Shown here: positions 43,518 to 55,277 of the stretch, one piece after another
Layout of the letters: the number at the start of each line of letters is the position of its first letter
Numbering within the stretch: the stretch's first letter is position 1
Source of the DNA: Inonotus obliquus
Lineage: Eukaryota; Basidiomycota; Agaricomycetes; Hymenochaetales; Hymenochaetaceae
DNA length: 64,000 nt
Direction: 5' to 3'
Assembly (NCBI GenBank): GCA_032164295.1
Contig: JAJHTX010000012.1
Location: forward strand, 868,001-932,000
Position numbers and translations under genes: made by a program
The notes under the pieces: generated by a model
Databases searched by the model: none
Seen by the model: only the letters and a program-made list of their open reading frames with translations
What the model was told of the DNA's origin: nothing

Positions 43518-46431
43518 ATGTCTTTTCCTTTCTACAGCCGTTTATCCTCAAAGGTATCTCGATCAAGGGATCCATTCGGTAAAGATCCTGGTAGCAAACA
43601 TGCTTCAGCAACATTTGCCACCGGCGCATTCAACCTTAGCGACACCACTCGAATAGTGAACGCTGACAGCCACACGCATTCCTCGAGCAGGATGAGGTTT
43701 ATCCCTTTCTTAGGGAAACGACGCAAGTCTTTGGCGACTTTGAGGCCTTGTACTGTCCCCGAAGAGGATAACTCAGTTGATCATGGCTTAAGTGGTGGTG
43801 GACATCGTCGCAATAAGACGGTCTCTCAGTTGGGAAATGAGTAGGTGTTTGCGTTATTTAATGGCTTCTGAATGAAGATTTAGTTTGGCTTGCGTTATTT
43901 AGACCTGTCGCACGCTTGACCCGTTCCTCTCTTGTTCCTGGTATGGCATTTATCGTTGGTCTCGGGGTTCATATGTTGACTTCCACCCAGCTGGTTCACG
44001 TTCTACCGGCAACTTGGAACTCTCCGCCTGTGACACCTCTCTGAAGCTTGGGCTGGATCCGGATCATGCAATTTCAACGAAGAATAGACTACCTGAGGCG
44101 CGGCACGCTATGTTTCCTGCTAGAAGCACTCAGAACTCAACACCTGATAAGACTCCACTTGGACAAAGCAGGCGTGCATCTGAGAAACCTGCAAAGACGT
44201 CCTTTCTCTCTCGTATCAGCTCTCGTCCTTCGTTAGCTTCTCGTTATTCTTCTGCGGACCTCAAATCGACCTCAAGGGCGCGTGGATTGTTCAAGAGCTC
44301 GGAAAAGATCCAAGGGAATTCAGTCACTCCTCAGCGCAAGGAGATCATACATCCTGTACATGCGTCAAACAGACAAAGCCTAGCTGATGACAAGGACTTC
44401 TTTACATCCCCTCGCACCGCACCAACTCCTCCGAATCTAAGCTTCACTTCTCCGGATAGTTCATTGCTTGAGTCTCCTCTAGGCGCATCTCGGTCAACAG
44501 TCACACTACCGAGTCAGAATCAAAGTCCCCTTTTTGTTGAGGCGACATCGCGTTCTCCCAGGCGCAGCTCTATTAGGCACGTTAATGCAACACAAGCGAC
44601 AAAGCACAACTCGAGTCCAACTGTTCCTGGATCTCTTTCACCAGAGACGGCTCTCAAGACTCCTAGAAGGCACTCGGTTAGCACTCATAACACCAATGGT
44701 TCCCCCTCTGTGATCAAAAGCGCTATTTCTAGTGATATCACGACTAGTTCTCCTTCTGCAAGACCAAGAGGGTCTCACGTCAGGATTGGAAAAGAGAAGG
44801 TCACCATCTCTGTTGCTAACATGCTTGAGGCTGAGCTTGGAGTGGAGGTTGGCGACAGTGAAGACTCCTCTTTCTATGATGACAGCTTTGAGGACCCTCG
44901 TCGTATAGCGGGTATCTCAAGTCACAAGACCTTCAATCAGGAAACCTCTTTCAACAGCTCTTCTGATCTCCCTCCGCTTTCGTCTTCTGATGATTTTGAC
45001 TTCTCGTTCAAGTTTCCGAAGATTAAGGAGAGTAATGAAGTTAGCTTTGCTCTGGAAGCACAGAGCCCGCTCTCCGCACTCATGTCTGCCACTATCGGCG
45101 AAAAGGACTACTCTCCGTTACCCGCGCCTGTAGCTCAACAGCACACCTCTACCCGTAAAGAAAGGCAGACATCCGGGGCCGCTGTTGCAAACTCTCAGCT
45201 TAGTGTCAACCACGCGCAGGAGCGAGGTTTTCGGAATTCAAGGTCGATTTACCTCCATAGTCTAGGATCACAGTCGCGCGAAGTTGACCATCTTGACCGC
45301 ATCTCGGAAAGGTCGGTTCCGATTCTTCAAAACTCTCCACGAGGTGTTGAGGATAGGAACAAAAACGTCACTGCAACATCAAACCACGCGAACGTCTCTG
45401 CGGTCGAACTCCAGCATGCTCTTGATGTTCAATGTGCACGCTTCGACAAGCTAGCAGGTCACCTTCTACAAATTATCCAGCGCCACCAGAGTGAGAAAGT
45501 CCAACTCGAGAGTCAGATTACGAACCTGCAAAAGGAGGCCCAACGCAACGAACGGGAAATCAAAGCGCTCCGAAAACTCATCGCGCATACAAACGAGAGG
45601 ATCGAGCAGGAAGGCTGGAGTACACGCAGACTTGTGCGCATTGCATCTATGCAAAGTTTCCTTTCGAACATATCCGGTAGGGACGAGGAGGTAGACATGT
45701 CCGTTGCAGTGGAGATGCTTGCACGGGCTGGACGACGTAAACCACTACTCTCTCCGGACATTCCGCGGGACGTGCGCGCGAGCATGGATCTGAGTCCGAC
45801 TCCAGCTTCGACGATTCTGATGAAGAAGGTGGACCTTCGACGCTCCAAGACAATGCCTGACTTGCATAAAGCAAGCATGGCGGTACCTTCTCCCATACCA
45901 TCGACCCCGCGAGAAGCTACGCCGGATCTCAGTGGACTCGGACTCGGGCTGGACTTCCCGTTGCCGGAGCCTCTCAAGCTTCCCAGCATCGCGAGCACCA
46001 TCATGTCCTCTGCAAAGGACAGTAGCGCTTCTGTTCCTGCTCTCACGGCTGCCACAACTGCTGCATCTGGTCTATCGCTCTCGACCGAGCCCAGCGTCGT
46101 TGGCTGTGAAGCTCTTTCTTCTCCCTCGGAGTCGAAGTCGGGCGGTATCGATCATAGAGCTGAACGGAGTGCACGTAAGAAGAGGATGGCGGGGGAGTGG
46201 CGAGCCAGAGGGGATCAAGGCCTTTATCGCCCTGCGGACGATTCTGGAGAAGATTTATTCACAGAATCGACTTATGGAGCTTCGGGTCTATCTGCAACCA
46301 CGTCTTATGCGACTAATCTCAGCACGTCGATGGTGACAACGCCGATTGAACAACTTATGAATAAGGATAGTCCGGACTTGGATGCGATTTACAAGAAACT
46401 TGTCTTGAACTCGAATGGATTGTTGGGTTGA
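43518..46431 (+). CDS. Hypothetical Ser-rich coiled-coil protein
   Basis: 933 residues in three exons (43518-43840, 43903-43940, 43991-46431; frame checked). The first half is Ser/Pro/Thr-rich and basic, with many potential phosphosites (RLSSKVSRSRDPFG; SSRPSLASRYSSAD; SPRRSSIRHV). A coiled coil spans about 45400-45610, including HQSEKVQLESQITNLQKEAQ and NEREIKALRKLIAHTNERIE. The C-terminal part has conserved-looking short motifs (LRRSKTMPDLHKASM) and ends SPDLDAIYKKLVLNSNGLLG. No membrane segment or enzyme motif. Composition suggests a cytoskeletal, polarity or scaffold protein, but this is a guess. The start ATG was chosen because MSFPFYSRLSSKVS opens the frame after a pyrimidine-rich leader; an in-frame upstream ATG at 43467 is possible. 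Confidence 0.75.
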
Positions 46432-47313
46432 GTGTATGCGCATGTTTTTCGTCTTGTCATTGTTCTTTCTTCGGAGTGATCCTTGCTTCTTTGTGATACC
46501 GAAACTCGCTTTGCATGATTTGCACCTCGTTCTTCGCATTCCCGCATCTTCGCATTCCTGGACAGTTTTGTCGCGTCACCTTTTCCACGGTTTATTCTGT
46601 CGAAATAGAGATTATGTTTATGAGTAAAGCGAACAAAATCGTCTGCCATTAAAACACGAGTTAAAAATAGACGATTAGAACATTATGCTGTACTGTACCG
46701 AATTATCCTGATATGAATCATACGTTTTATCCAAGAATAATTATAGATCAATGTCCTTAAAATACCGAATAGCAAGGAAGCAAGGGAAGGATCAGCAATC
46801 GAGCGAGCGAGTAGGAAATGAGTGCGACAATGTAAAATGCAAAAACGAGAAAGCAATCAGACAACCAGGCGGGCGGCTAGGTGTAGGTATCTGGAAGATA
46901 CTAATACTAGATATGAAAGAGTAGGAAAGACGTGAGCGTTCTGACGATGGTGATGATTAGATATATTAGAGTTAAAGTAGGGTCTGGATTGGGTGAATGA
47001 TGGAGTGGGCGAGTAAACGGATGAGTGAGCGAGTGAAGATAGTTCGTCAACAGAAAAAGACAACACGGAGAGAAAAGGAAAGGAAAGGTGAAGGTGAAGG
47101 GAGGGAGAAATAATACGATCAAGGTCAAACATTCGTTCGGTTGGAACGGATGAGGGGACGTTAAATTTTGAAACGTTGAGGCGTTGAGGGGTCATTACTG
47201 GTCTAAAAGGCGTTGTATCTAGCCTTCTTTTTCTTTTCGGTTGTATTTTGTGGTATGGGGTGTACCATGTGGAGTACTCGCAACGTACGCGGGATGTAGT
47301 GGCATTCAAGCAT
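46432..47313. other. Convergent intergenic region
   Basis: 3' flanks of the coiled-coil gene (plus) and the next gene (minus). A minus-strand open frame at 46857-47309 is Ser/Phe-rich and unsupported. Purine-rich stretches occur at 46780-47110. Confidence 0.5.
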
Positions 47314-48991
47314 TCAAGACGATTTAGGCGGTGCGTCTAAGAAAGGTATAGGGGCGCGATTACGTCGTTGAGTCTGTCGGCCTCGTAATGAACTGTGATA
47401 ACTCCGTCCTCCCACATCCGTACTCATACCTTCGTCATGAGCGTTATCAATATCAATATCATGTAACCCGTCGGAAGTGGGAGTTGGCGCATAACCATGA
47501 GCAGGAGCAGGTGTAGGAGTATTCGGCCGTTCTCCAATCCCAAATCGTACACGTCTAGCTTCAGAAGCGACTGACCAAGCCAACTCCACAAGTCGAACAA
47601 CACCCGGATCACGTACTCCCAACGCAAGTGCATTAGCCCATAATCCAAAATTTTGTTGTGCGAGAAGGAGTAATCGGAGATCCGGATCGTCTAGCGTTGT
47701 CGGATCCGCAAGAGCACAAGTTGGTTCTGTCGAGCTTGAGGTAGAGCCGAGAGAGGATATACTTGATCCCGTGGAGAATAGAGATGATGCAGAAGTGGAC
47801 GAAAAGCGTTTTTGAGCGTCTGAATCCGGACGCGAGGAGGAGGAAGGTGAGAGTAATGGTGAAGGTGGTAATCTCGGACTTCTTGAAATCGACGGTATCG
47901 TCGACGTCCTAAAAAACGGCGAATACGTCCCACCACCCAGACCTCCACCTCCCACTCCAATAGCAAGATCCAAACTCATTCTTTCTCGACCCCCATGAGT
48001 GGGGTATAGCCACTGCAAAAGATGCTGTGCTAATATAGCAGGTGGGGCGGGAAGCTCGGCTAACACCTTCCGCGGAAGAAGTGCGGGGAGAACGTGATTG
48101 TGGGGGATGATTCTCAGACTTGAGAGTAAGAGTAGCGGGAGAGCTTTCGCAGATGGTACGCGCACGACTTGTACGGGGAGAGATAGGACTGAGCGGGGAC
48201 GTCGATGTGCAGGTCCATTCCTACTGGTCATTGGAGAGGCATCAGAAGCTACTGAGTCTGCTCGGGAACGTCGATACATAGTATCCTGTCTCGGGACCGA
48301 TAGTGGTGAAGGGATCTCGGGAGACAATGTGGTTGCAAAATGCAAAGCCCATAAATCCGCGTTCACCGGGATCAGAAGGGGAGTAGCCGGGAGGGAAGGT
48401 CTACCAGAAGAGGAACTCGCAGAATGCGGGGAAAGGCTCAAGGAGGATTGTTCGGAAGCGAGGTCCTGGTCGTAAACGGCCAATACATGAGTCGGTAGAA
48501 GCGCATTGGTATTCTCAATCGCATCGCGTCGGAGAGGGACATCGAACTTGAATGGAGGCGGGACGCCTTCTTCCAACGAGACACGTTTTACATTATGATA
48601 TTGACAAATCAAGCTTGGAAGGAATGGAAGATGATTAGCCTGTCGATCATTAACGGATTTAAGGACGAGGCACAGGAAAAGAAGTCGAGATAGACAGGCA
48701 CAGAGCCATATCACTTGTAGACATCGAGAATAAAACAACACGGGCCGTAAATCGGCTTCCGACCAAAGAGCATATCGCAAAAGCGAGTAGGGTTGAAGAT
48801 ATGGTAGAATAAACTCACTTTAGTGGATGCGAATCCAGTAAACGAAAGGGTTCATGGATATCATCCTTGACAAGATGAGACAATTGAGGGAGGTTCTTCC
48901 CTTTTTCTTCAGAAGAAGGAAGAGCGGGGAGAGGCCGTACTGGCCTCCTTGCGCGGCTTGGGACGTTCGAAGAGCGTGAAGGATTGTTCAT
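47314..48991 (-). CDS. Hypothetical fungal protein
   Basis: Unknown function. The likely start is the ATG at 48991 (MNNPSRSSNVPSRARRPVRP), a short basic exon ending LLDSHPLK with donor GTGAGT near 48818. The main exon is open from about 48600 to the stop at 47314. It contains NVKRVSLEEGVPPPFKFDVP, ALLPTHVLAVYDQDLASEQS, a Leu-rich middle (VLPALLPRKVLAELPAPPAI, HLLQWLYPTH), a Ser-rich stretch, and PDLRLLLLAQQNFGLWANAL. It ends NRAPIPFLDAPPKSS. The splicing between 48600 and 48820 is not resolved; there may be two introns. No family recognised. It is divergent from 49508-50839. Confidence 0.6.
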
Positions 48992-49507
48992 TGTTCTCTG
49001 GTTCTGTAATGATCGTGTTCTCGTTCGAGTCGTGTTTTATAGGATGTAATGAACAAAGGAGCGGTGTCGTAGTCTACGCAGACCCTGCAAAAGATTGATG
49101 AACACGGCTGAAATGATTTTTCGGTTAAAATCATGGGAAAACATCAGAACAACATCCAAGGACTTCACCTTGCTGTAAAAATCAAGTCCTGCCACAAATG
49201 AGTTTTACGGATGCTCACCGACTTTGCGCTCGGTGCGCCATCGTGGCAGTTCACAAATGAAATAAGACGCCTACGCGATTTTTGTCGCGTGCACGTGCTG
49301 ATCACAATATTTCCCAAAAGGGAAGCCACGAGTTGATCGTCGATCAACCAGATTTAGTCGTCGCGTCGACTCGCGTTCCACACGTGAGCTCTTGTTTCCT
49401 GCTATCAACCACGACCACATTCCGGTTTGCGTCGGGAAGACAGCTCGAAGCTCTTCGCTATTGTATTCTCCGGGCTAGAGAAGAGCTGGCCATGATACCG
49501 CTACGCA
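48992..49507. other. Divergent promoter region of two unknown genes
   Basis: Head-to-head 5' region; no gene or specific element recognised. Confidence 0.5.
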
Positions 49508-50839
49508 ATGATCTCTGGCAGAACCCCGCTTGTCGTCCATAACTATGCACCAGCACCATCAAGAAAGGGGAAGGAAGCATCCATTTCGAGTGAAGAGCTC
49601 CTATCAAAAGGCCGTAACCTTATTTCTGTGGCTGAGGGTGTCGATGGATGGCGTACAGTAAGCTTGCCACCTGGCCCATGTACGTCCAGCCACGTGTCCT
49701 GATTAAAAATCACAGACTGAAAAGTTGGTAAAGCACCAAATGCAGGACGGAAACTAGTGCTGAGAAAGCCTCCTCCATCATCTTCATCTCTTCGTGGTGA
49801 TCTGGGGAACACGAGAACTGTTGAGCAGGGTCCCATATCAGACATAAGAAAAATGCATGACGTCGCACAGCTCAAAGAGTTTGACGGAACTGATTTTTCA
49901 TATCTCCTCGGGCGTGAGAGGCAACACAAAAGTCGCCCAGCGAGCACTGTCCCTATCAGTAAACACGATGACAAGGGAAAGAGGAAGCGCACTCGGGAAG
50001 CCACAGACGAAATGGACGAGGGCGACGAACGGAGAGCAAAGAAGCGGCGCCCGGTTGACAATACAACAGCGTCCTTATACAATCTGATACCACATCCCCA
50101 CCATCACCCTTACTCGCCGGTCAATCAGCGTCCAGATTTGGACATCACAAAACGGTTTCCACCGTTCTCCAAATCCCCATTGATTCCCGCCGCTCCGTTT
50201 AACCAGAGCAAACTGGAGGAATACTTGAAAGATCCTTACGCACGTTGCGCTTGGATAATTCCTGTCAATGGAAAACTGCCGTGGCAAGAAGCTACTTCCG
50301 GACTTCTGGTAGACAACCCAACCCTTGCCGGTACTCATAAAGACCGGATTCCCACACCTCCTTCCTCCATCAATTGGACGCCTTTCGTAATCAACAAGTT
50401 TTGGTCCGACCTTCTTGGAATTCGCAAGCAAGCCGTCCTGGGTTCCATTTCTGTCTCATTCCGTGTGGCATCTGCGGCGAAGCCTCAGGTCAACGTCGCC
50501 ACGACGACGAATCCTACAGTGCGAACGCTCACAAACAAATTTTCTGATCAGCCACGAAATCAGTTAGATACGGATATGTCGAAGGGCCTTGATCAATGTA
50601 CATACGTGAAGGTGTATCACGATGCGCAGTACGCGCTGTACGTGCGTTCGGTTCTTGACGCCTGGAGGACTGAGGTGGAAGTACAAACAACAAGTGTAGC
50701 GTCAAGAGTGACCGCATCACCACGCAAGAATCGTGTTGTTTCCCGTCCAGCGCCCCATGAAAGGATCAAAGTTAGACCTCTTCAGGGAGCGAGGCTCATC
50801 TTGCTAGATGAGACTGGACAGATGGTCGGAATGTGCTGA
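49508..50839 (+). CDS. Hypothetical fungal protein, basic and Pro-rich
   Basis: 417 residues in two exons (49508-49679, 49758-50839; frame checked). The start MISGRTPLVVHNYAPAPSRK was chosen because exon 1 (to WRTVSLPPGP) joins exon 2 (LLRKPPPSSSSLRG) in frame through GTACGT and CTAG. It has a basic, probably nuclear-localising region (KRKRTREATDE; ERRAKKRRPVD). The middle has a conserved-looking WIIPVNGKLPWQEATSGLLV and FVINKFWSDLLGIRKQAVLG, and the C-terminus reads IKVRPLQGARLILLDETGQM. Unknown family; nuclear location is inference from the basic clusters. Confidence 0.7.
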
Positions 50840-51833
50840 ACCGTAGGTCTGGACTGGTTTGCAATTGTTCGCAAAAGCTCAAATCGAGTGGTCTGTGATC
50901 CCGTTTTCAACCATTTGTTTCTTCATTGCCATCCTATACGATATTCAAGGCATGTACTAACTTCTCCAGTCAACGATCAAAATACTCAGTTTATTGACAT
51001 TTTTTGCCCGCATTACCGGATTGGGGGTGCATTGGATCTTGTTTAGTTGATAAAGTACGCCCCCTCAGAAGCTACCATCTCGAAGGCTCAGCTAGGGCGC
51101 GACTTTTTGAGCTTACCCTACCCGAGGGAAGATTGCGGCTTGTGACTGACGGCGGTCATTACTTGAATCGATCAATCCCATCATATTCCAACTTTTTCGC
51201 CCTCCAGCCCCGAAAGCGTTACTAAAGCTTTCAGTACTCGATCGGAAAGAGATATTTAGAGTTACTGTATTACAAGTTTCTCCCGACACTGACATAGTAG
51301 CAATACGCCATTACTGAGCTCAGAGTTGATTAGCATAGATTCCGAAATTCCCGAAGGAGTTCAAAAGTCGTGCGTCGTGCTTGCCTATTATCCGTGGGAG
51401 TCAAGGAAGACGATTCCAGACGCCCTACAGCTAAACACAGTGAGCAATTATATACACTGTACTATAAGCCACATTCCGTCTTTTCTACTTCGTCTTTAAC
51501 CAAAGGCTGCCGCCGCCTCCAGAGCCGAATCAATTGCTATGTGATCAACGCGAGCGCTGATTAGGATGCCAATCAATTATTGGAGTACGTACTTGCAAAT
51601 CAGTTGTGATACAGTTATGATGCCACATGATTTTCATCCTAGCTTCGTTGCTTTCTAAGAGCATAAAATCAAGCCTAAGTCTAGAGATGCAGCGAGATAC
51701 TCTGGCAGCCGGTAGATACCCTTTGACAGTACATTGGCAGAAGAATACGTGCAACAATTTTGTGAGAAATCAGTCAGTAATAACGCTCCTCGCACGAGCG
51801 GAGCCATCATATCTCTACAGAAGTTTGCAACCA
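50840..51833. other. Convergent intergenic region
   Basis: Between the 3' ends of the preceding gene (plus) and the kinase gene (minus). No gene supported. Confidence 0.5.
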
Positions 51834-53773
51834 TCATTGATGATTCCGAACTAATGGTGACCAGAACACATCAGTCGTTACATCCCGTGCCTGAAATCGA
51901 TATTCAGCTTCTGCGTGGCAGCAATACTGCAAAATCAAAGCCATCCAGTCACAGCCTTTGGTTATTTCAAGTGCAGATTCCAACGCAGCGCCGTTTCGTG
52001 CCATTGTTATCACTTCCCAGTCACTCAAGTCTTGGAATGGAGACTTCTGGGTGAATATCTGTACGCCCAAATGTTAGATGTGTGTCCAAGTGAAAAAAGA
52101 AAGAATAGACCTCTAGGCAAGTCATTCCAAAAGCATAGACATCAGTCTTGGTGTTCAGTCGCCCGTCTCCGTAGTACATACTAGGATGAACAAGCTCGGG
52201 GGCTTGCCAGCGGAGCGTCCCTCGAATTCCAGTGGTGGCGGTTTTCGTGGCCACATCACTGAGTCTTGCAAGGCCGAAGTCTGCAATTCTCGGGTTTCCG
52301 GTTTCGTCTACTAAAATATTACCCTAGTTATAAAAGCGGGAAGATTCGATCAACTATGGTTTTTCCATCGGGATAGAAACTGACACATTTGAGATCGCCG
52401 TGGACAACCTCAGGTTTGTTGCCATGTAAATACTCGAGTCCAGAGCAAATATGCTGCATCTATGTCGGAAGTTAGGCTTGAGACGTGTTGAGAGATGACT
52501 TTCAGTCTCAATCTCACTCACAATTTCAACTTTGGATATAGTCGGATTACGTCGGATGTAGGATAAGAGATCCCCATTCTTCATAAAAGGAGATACCAAT
52601 CCTATGGACGGAAACCCGACTGTACAAATTCCCAGAAAAGGCAGAACGTTCAGGTGATGCAGATATCCTGGGAGTAGTCAGCATGTCCGAAGATGGAATT
52701 CTAAAATCTGATTACCCGGTGACTCTTCTCCTTCATCTCGGGGTCCCAGAGGTAACGAGAAACCTTCACTGCAACACACTGCTCCCCAAGCTGGCCCTTA
52801 TAAACATCACCGTAGTTCCCTCCTCCAATTGGATGTTCCTCTAGTTTTTTTACATGCTTCACATAGAATTTCGTGGGTAGGATTCCTTGGTTCCTCGCTT
52901 TGTTGTAAAGAAAGCGCTTTAATGCATCCCTCTCTCTCGAGGTTAGCTGTACCGTCCTACTCTCCAGGATCTATTCACGTGAGAAAGAGGTTGAGTTCAA
53001 CATTATGTTTGACCAACACGTACTTCCTGTGCCGTGTCAATCGGCGGCCCCTTATTGGCGAGAAAGTGTAAATTAGGAGCTTCGTTTGTCAAGTAGTGTA
53101 TTCCAAGGTGTGCATCTACAATTCTGGCGTAATCTAGGATCTTGCTGAGGTAAAGATAGGAGTCATTGATGACCGATATGTATTCAAACGCCTACTCACG
53201 TTCTTCTGGCAAGGCGTTCTAAATTACTGGTGGCAGACCTGAACAAATCGCCGTTTGGAGCTGTCAACACAGGAAATGCGTTCCTTTCTGCCGAAACAAG
53301 ATCAACGATGTCCCAGCAAAAGCTTATTCCGGTCTCGAGTATTTCTCGAGAATAAATATGGTTGGCGAAGAACCTGAGAAACTGAGAGATCCCGAAATCC
53401 TTCAGCCCGGATAAGGAATAAGCAAACTAGACCCCATCCTACCCCGCTTGCTTGGATCTCGGCTAGGTGCTGAGAAGCCAGATTTTCCGACCACTGAGAT
53501 AAAGCCAAGGAAAATACAGAGTTAGTATCACTTATATCGGAAGAACCGAGTACTACTAGCTACACTCACAACTTCATCCCCGAGTTCCACAAACATCGCA
53601 TGAATGAGAAACTTGTGGGCCACGCGAGTGATGATAATTTGGCCGTCTTGGGAGGTCCCAGTAGCCGGATCGGCCAAGAGTAAGGACATGGGATATTTAT
53701 TCTTGTCGAAACGTGGGTAAGCAGCTTGGACATCATCAAAGATGCTGGCAATGAATTCCTGAGGGGACGCCAT
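51834..53773 (-). CDS. TKL-like protein kinase with N-terminal extension
   Basis: Many small exons. The start at 53773 reads MASPQEFIASIFDDVQAAYP, followed by an uncharacterised N-terminal region (ALSQWSENLASQHLAEIQ; NAFPVLTAPNGDLF; KILDYARIVDAHLGIHYLTN). The kinase domain begins HPIGGGNYGDVYKGQLGEQC with the Gly-rich loop and VAVKV lysine. It continues YLHHLNVLPFLGIC, GLEYLHGNKPEVVHGDLK (the catalytic HRD is HGD), GNILVDETGNPRIADFGLAR with intact DFG, and GTLRWQAPELVHPS. The C-lobe end (KSPFQDLSDWEVITMARN) is divergent. Mushroom genomes carry many TKL kinases of this form with HGDLK. The HGD change is common in that group and does not by itself mean loss of activity. Divergent from the FOL1 fragment. 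Exon ends are approximate. Confidence 0.8.
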
Positions 53774-53959
53774 AGCTGAGGTGGATGAAGGACGAGGGAG
53801 AGTAGGCGGAGGTTGCGAGACAGCCTGCGAGCATGACTGCTGTCACGTTGTGCTATCCGGAGTTTCTAACGTACATGATAGATCAATGTGAAAAGATGCT
53901 GATGCACATGCGACGCGTGATGCACTACACTCGGGGCGCGAAAATTCGAAGTCCGCGTC

Positions 53960-54480
53960 TTCGTCAGCGTGGCTGTGTTCTTCACATTTTTCTGTAACCA
54001 TCACATTCTTAAGTACTATCATGGACGATCGAATAAGAACCAGCGGTCTTCAGCTTTATTCTTCTGTGCTTGGCTCGCCTTGGTCTTCAAAAGATGCTCC
54101 CGAACATCAACATGCAGAATTGCAACCTGTAACTGTTTCCATCGAAATGCAGCACGATCTCCACTCCGCCGGCCAGTTGGATGATATATCGTATTCGATT
54201 GATTATTCACAACTGAGCAAGAAAGTACGTGATGCGTGCGGAGCTTCTGTACAGCATACTGCAGCTCCTGAAACACCATACGGTCTTGCCGAACGCATTC
54301 TTGACTCTTGTCTCAACCAACCGATTCGACAGTTCACTGTCGAGCTCGAGTTTCCTAAACGCGTTCTTAGATCAAAGAGTGCGGGAGTCAAGCTTGCTTG
54401 GAGAAAAGATGCAGAAACCTTAAAACGACAAAGCTTCTGATTCTTCATTAAGGAGCTTCCTATACAAACAATCGTCGGGC
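53960..54480 (+). pseudogene. Truncated duplicate of the FOL1 dihydroneopterin aldolase domain
   Basis: Direct-repeat copy of about 520 bp from 57470-58010, including some 60 bp of 5' flank (GTCAGCGTGGCTGTGTTCT in both). It starts MDDRIRTSGLQLYSSVLGSP at 54021 and follows FOL1 closely, with a 9-base in-frame deletion near 54312 (QEI lost). A small insertion near 54437 creates a stop after LKRQSF, at residue 139. The match to FOL1 ends abruptly at about 54480 (ATCGTCGG). It lacks the second half of the aldolase region and all of HPPK and DHPS, so a functional folate enzyme is unlikely. It could be transcribed from the copied promoter. Confidence 0.88.
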
Positions 54481-55277
54481 ACAAGCCGGGACTCTGATTT
54501 GGCGGGAGGTGGTGACGGCACTGGTGGCGAAGAAGGGCTGGATGACTTGTCGCCTGACGCGCCGTTTACGGTGCCGAAGCTAATCGGATTTGCTGCAATT
54601 CCGAATTAGCTCTTGAGACCCAAAGTCAAAGTAATCAATGTAGAAATAAAAGGCATCACGTACTCGGGGGAACACCGCTCCTCGGCCCGCTCGCAATTCC
54701 GACAACATTCCCTCCAAGTTATGGTGACCCTCTCAAATGCGACCAGTGGGACTGTGATCGGGACTGAGAGACAGCTTGATCTGGACTGGGAGCGTGTAGT
54801 GGGACTGTGATCGGGACTGAGAGACAGCTTGATCTGGACTGGGAGCGTGTTGAGGATGAGTATGTGGGATTAGGAGGGCCATTGGGCCATGCAGAAGGGA
54901 GCGGCGCGGGTGTCTTTACTGCCACAGAAGATGACGATGACCCCACAGATGATTGAGACTTGGTCGTTTCTAGTTCGAGAATGGATCGTTGCTTTTTGGA
55001 TTGCTTGTCGCTGAATGATGCGGTAAAACTTGACCTGTCAGCAGGCGAACAAGAGTAAAGCTCGACGGTTCCAGTGACGAATACGAAGATACTTACTGGG
55101 ACTATGAACCTGTCCCTTGCGTAGGCATGAAAATATTGCAGCTTGAGTTGTCAGCCTTAGCCGCTCTGCACTGAAACACCGAGACTCTATATTACACTTA
55201 TTAGGTTATGGTAACTTGACACGGAAACATTCCCTTCGTATAGCATGTAACTACACAAAGATGTGATAGTATGAAAA
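54481..55277. other. Non-FOL1 fragment downstream of the duplicate
   Basis: Sequence after the FOL1 duplication breakpoint. The first part (54481-54610) has an open plus-strand frame with an acidic and Gly-rich peptide (GGGDGTGGEEGLDDLSPDAP), then RPKVKVINVEIKGITYSGEH after a stop. It looks like a scrap of another gene. It contains a 53 bp tandem repeat. Nothing recognised from 54960 to 55277. Confidence 0.45.
54745..54850. repeat. 53 bp tandem duplication
   Basis: Two adjacent, nearly identical copies starting AGTGGGACTGTGATCGGGAC, at 54745 and 54798, period 53. They differ only at the junction end (GTGTAG versus GTGTTG). 53 is not a multiple of three, so any frame through it is shifted. 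Confidence 0.9.

Noticed and set aside
46857..47309. 150-residue minus-strand ORF rich in Ser, Phe and His
   Set aside because: Purine-rich intergenic sequence read in antisense, no motif, not connected to a gene by splicing.
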